Shown in pieces: positions 63,943 to 64,000 of a stretch of 64,000 bases of DNA (positions within the stretch are counted from its first letter, which is position 1; each line of letters begins with the position of its first letter). The stretch lies in contig NZ_MQVV01000010.1 in assembly GCF_002954355.1 (NCBI RefSeq), positions 62,001-126,000 on the forward strand, written 5' to 3'. Source of the stretch: Nonlabens tegetincola. Its GTDB lineage: Bacteria; Bacteroidota; Bacteroidia; Flavobacteriales; Flavobacteriaceae. The notes beneath the pieces were generated by a model. That model did not search any database. It had not been told where the DNA came from and worked only from the letters and a program-made list of their open reading frames with translations. The position numbers and the translations under genes were made by a program.

Positions 63943-64000
63943 TTACATTTTTACTTGTTGCTGATCATTAGGTAATTCAGTGAATCCCATATTGTATAAA
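63943..64000 (-). CDS. C-terminal end of an unidentified protein, cut by window edge
   Basis: The last 58 bases on the minus strand give an open frame ending YNMGFTELPNDQQQVKM and a stop at 63943-63945, followed by a hairpin. Only 18 residues are visible, and I do not recognise the family. Confidence 0.5.
   Translation of the reverse strand, partial: LYNMGFTELPNDQQQVKM

Noticed and set aside
1-64000. CRISPR arrays, prophage, integrases, rRNA
   Set aside because: I searched by eye for regularly spaced repeats, recombinase motifs and rRNA segments and found none; the only repeated element is the dispersed palindrome, which has no regular short spacing.

Overview
The window looks like chromosomal DNA of a marine member of the Flavobacteriaceae (Bacteroidota). 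The DNA is AT-rich, several starts carry the Bacteroidota -7 promoter element TAnnTTTG, Shine-Dalgarno sequences are rarely obvious, and many family-typical proteins are present (DUF4270, IPExxxVDY, OMP beta-barrel/TonB-type, LytS/LytTR, GldJ-era style lipoproteins with short lipoboxes). The genus is uncertain. The abundance of the palindrome CGCTTTCGCGAAAGCG and of the peptide AFAKA that it encodes makes me think of Nonlabens/Dokdonia-like organisms, but this is recollection and not proof. Gene density is very high, no gene-free gap exceeds about 260 bases outside the tRNA region, and I see no insertion sequence, prophage, CRISPR array or rRNA.

Layout. 1-4.0 kb: end of a DnaE-type polymerase, then a radical SAM protein and a DUF4130 protein, which form a tight DNA-repair-like cassette. 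4.1-4.9 kb: a repeat-rich lipoprotein, two terminators, tRNA-Leu(UAA) and tRNA-Gly(GCC). 4.9-10.3 kb: mutS and a three-gene envelope operon (VWA lipoprotein, small secreted protein, SIMPL-like protein). 10.5-13.4 kb: a LytS-type histidine kinase with TPRs and its LytTR regulator. 13.4-19.7 kb (minus): murI, a large secreted unknown, feoA-feoB plus a 42-residue FeoB-associated protein, rnhA, purN. 19.8-24.2 kb (plus): acpP-fabF-rnc, then an IPExxxVDY protein and pyk. 24.2-29.5 kb: a LOV-like PAS protein without the photoactive Cys, dinB, a C1q-like secreted protein, an NAD(P)-binding protein, and an AlbA_2/metallophosphoesterase pair. 29.5-38 kb (minus): a large SprA-like outer-membrane protein, then the lipid cluster pdxA, DUF177, rpmF, fabH, accB, accC, with fabH frameshifted. 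38-45.5 kb: riboflavin synthase, a tiny Pro-rich sorting-signal protein, a subtilase lipoprotein, an MBL hydrolase, a Na+/H+ antiporter and lepA. 45.6-51.1 kb: an outer-membrane receptor and three sugar/exopolysaccharide genes. 51.1-57.9 kb (minus): M23 peptidase, CoA transferase B, TlpA-like lipoprotein, radA, an esterase-like protein lacking the nucleophile Ser, a flippase-like membrane protein, panD and panC. 58-64 kb: a GT5 N-domain protein, a DUF4270 lipoprotein, glmS, a LEA-2 lipoprotein, an ABC ATPase, and the edge of one more gene.

The strongest unexplained signal is a 16-bp perfect palindrome, CGCTTTCGCGAAAGCG, found 16 times counting near-copies, about every 4 kb. Twelve copies are inside coding sequences and use all three reading frames (AFAKA, RFRES/RFRGS, TLSRK); four are intergenic. 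This points to a DNA-level function or a spreading mechanism and not to protein selection. Other points of interest are the fabH frameshift, the DnaE-radical SAM-DUF4130 cassette, the Cys-less LOV-like protein, the Ser-to-Asp esterase-like protein, and two convergent gene pairs whose stop codons share one TTAA.
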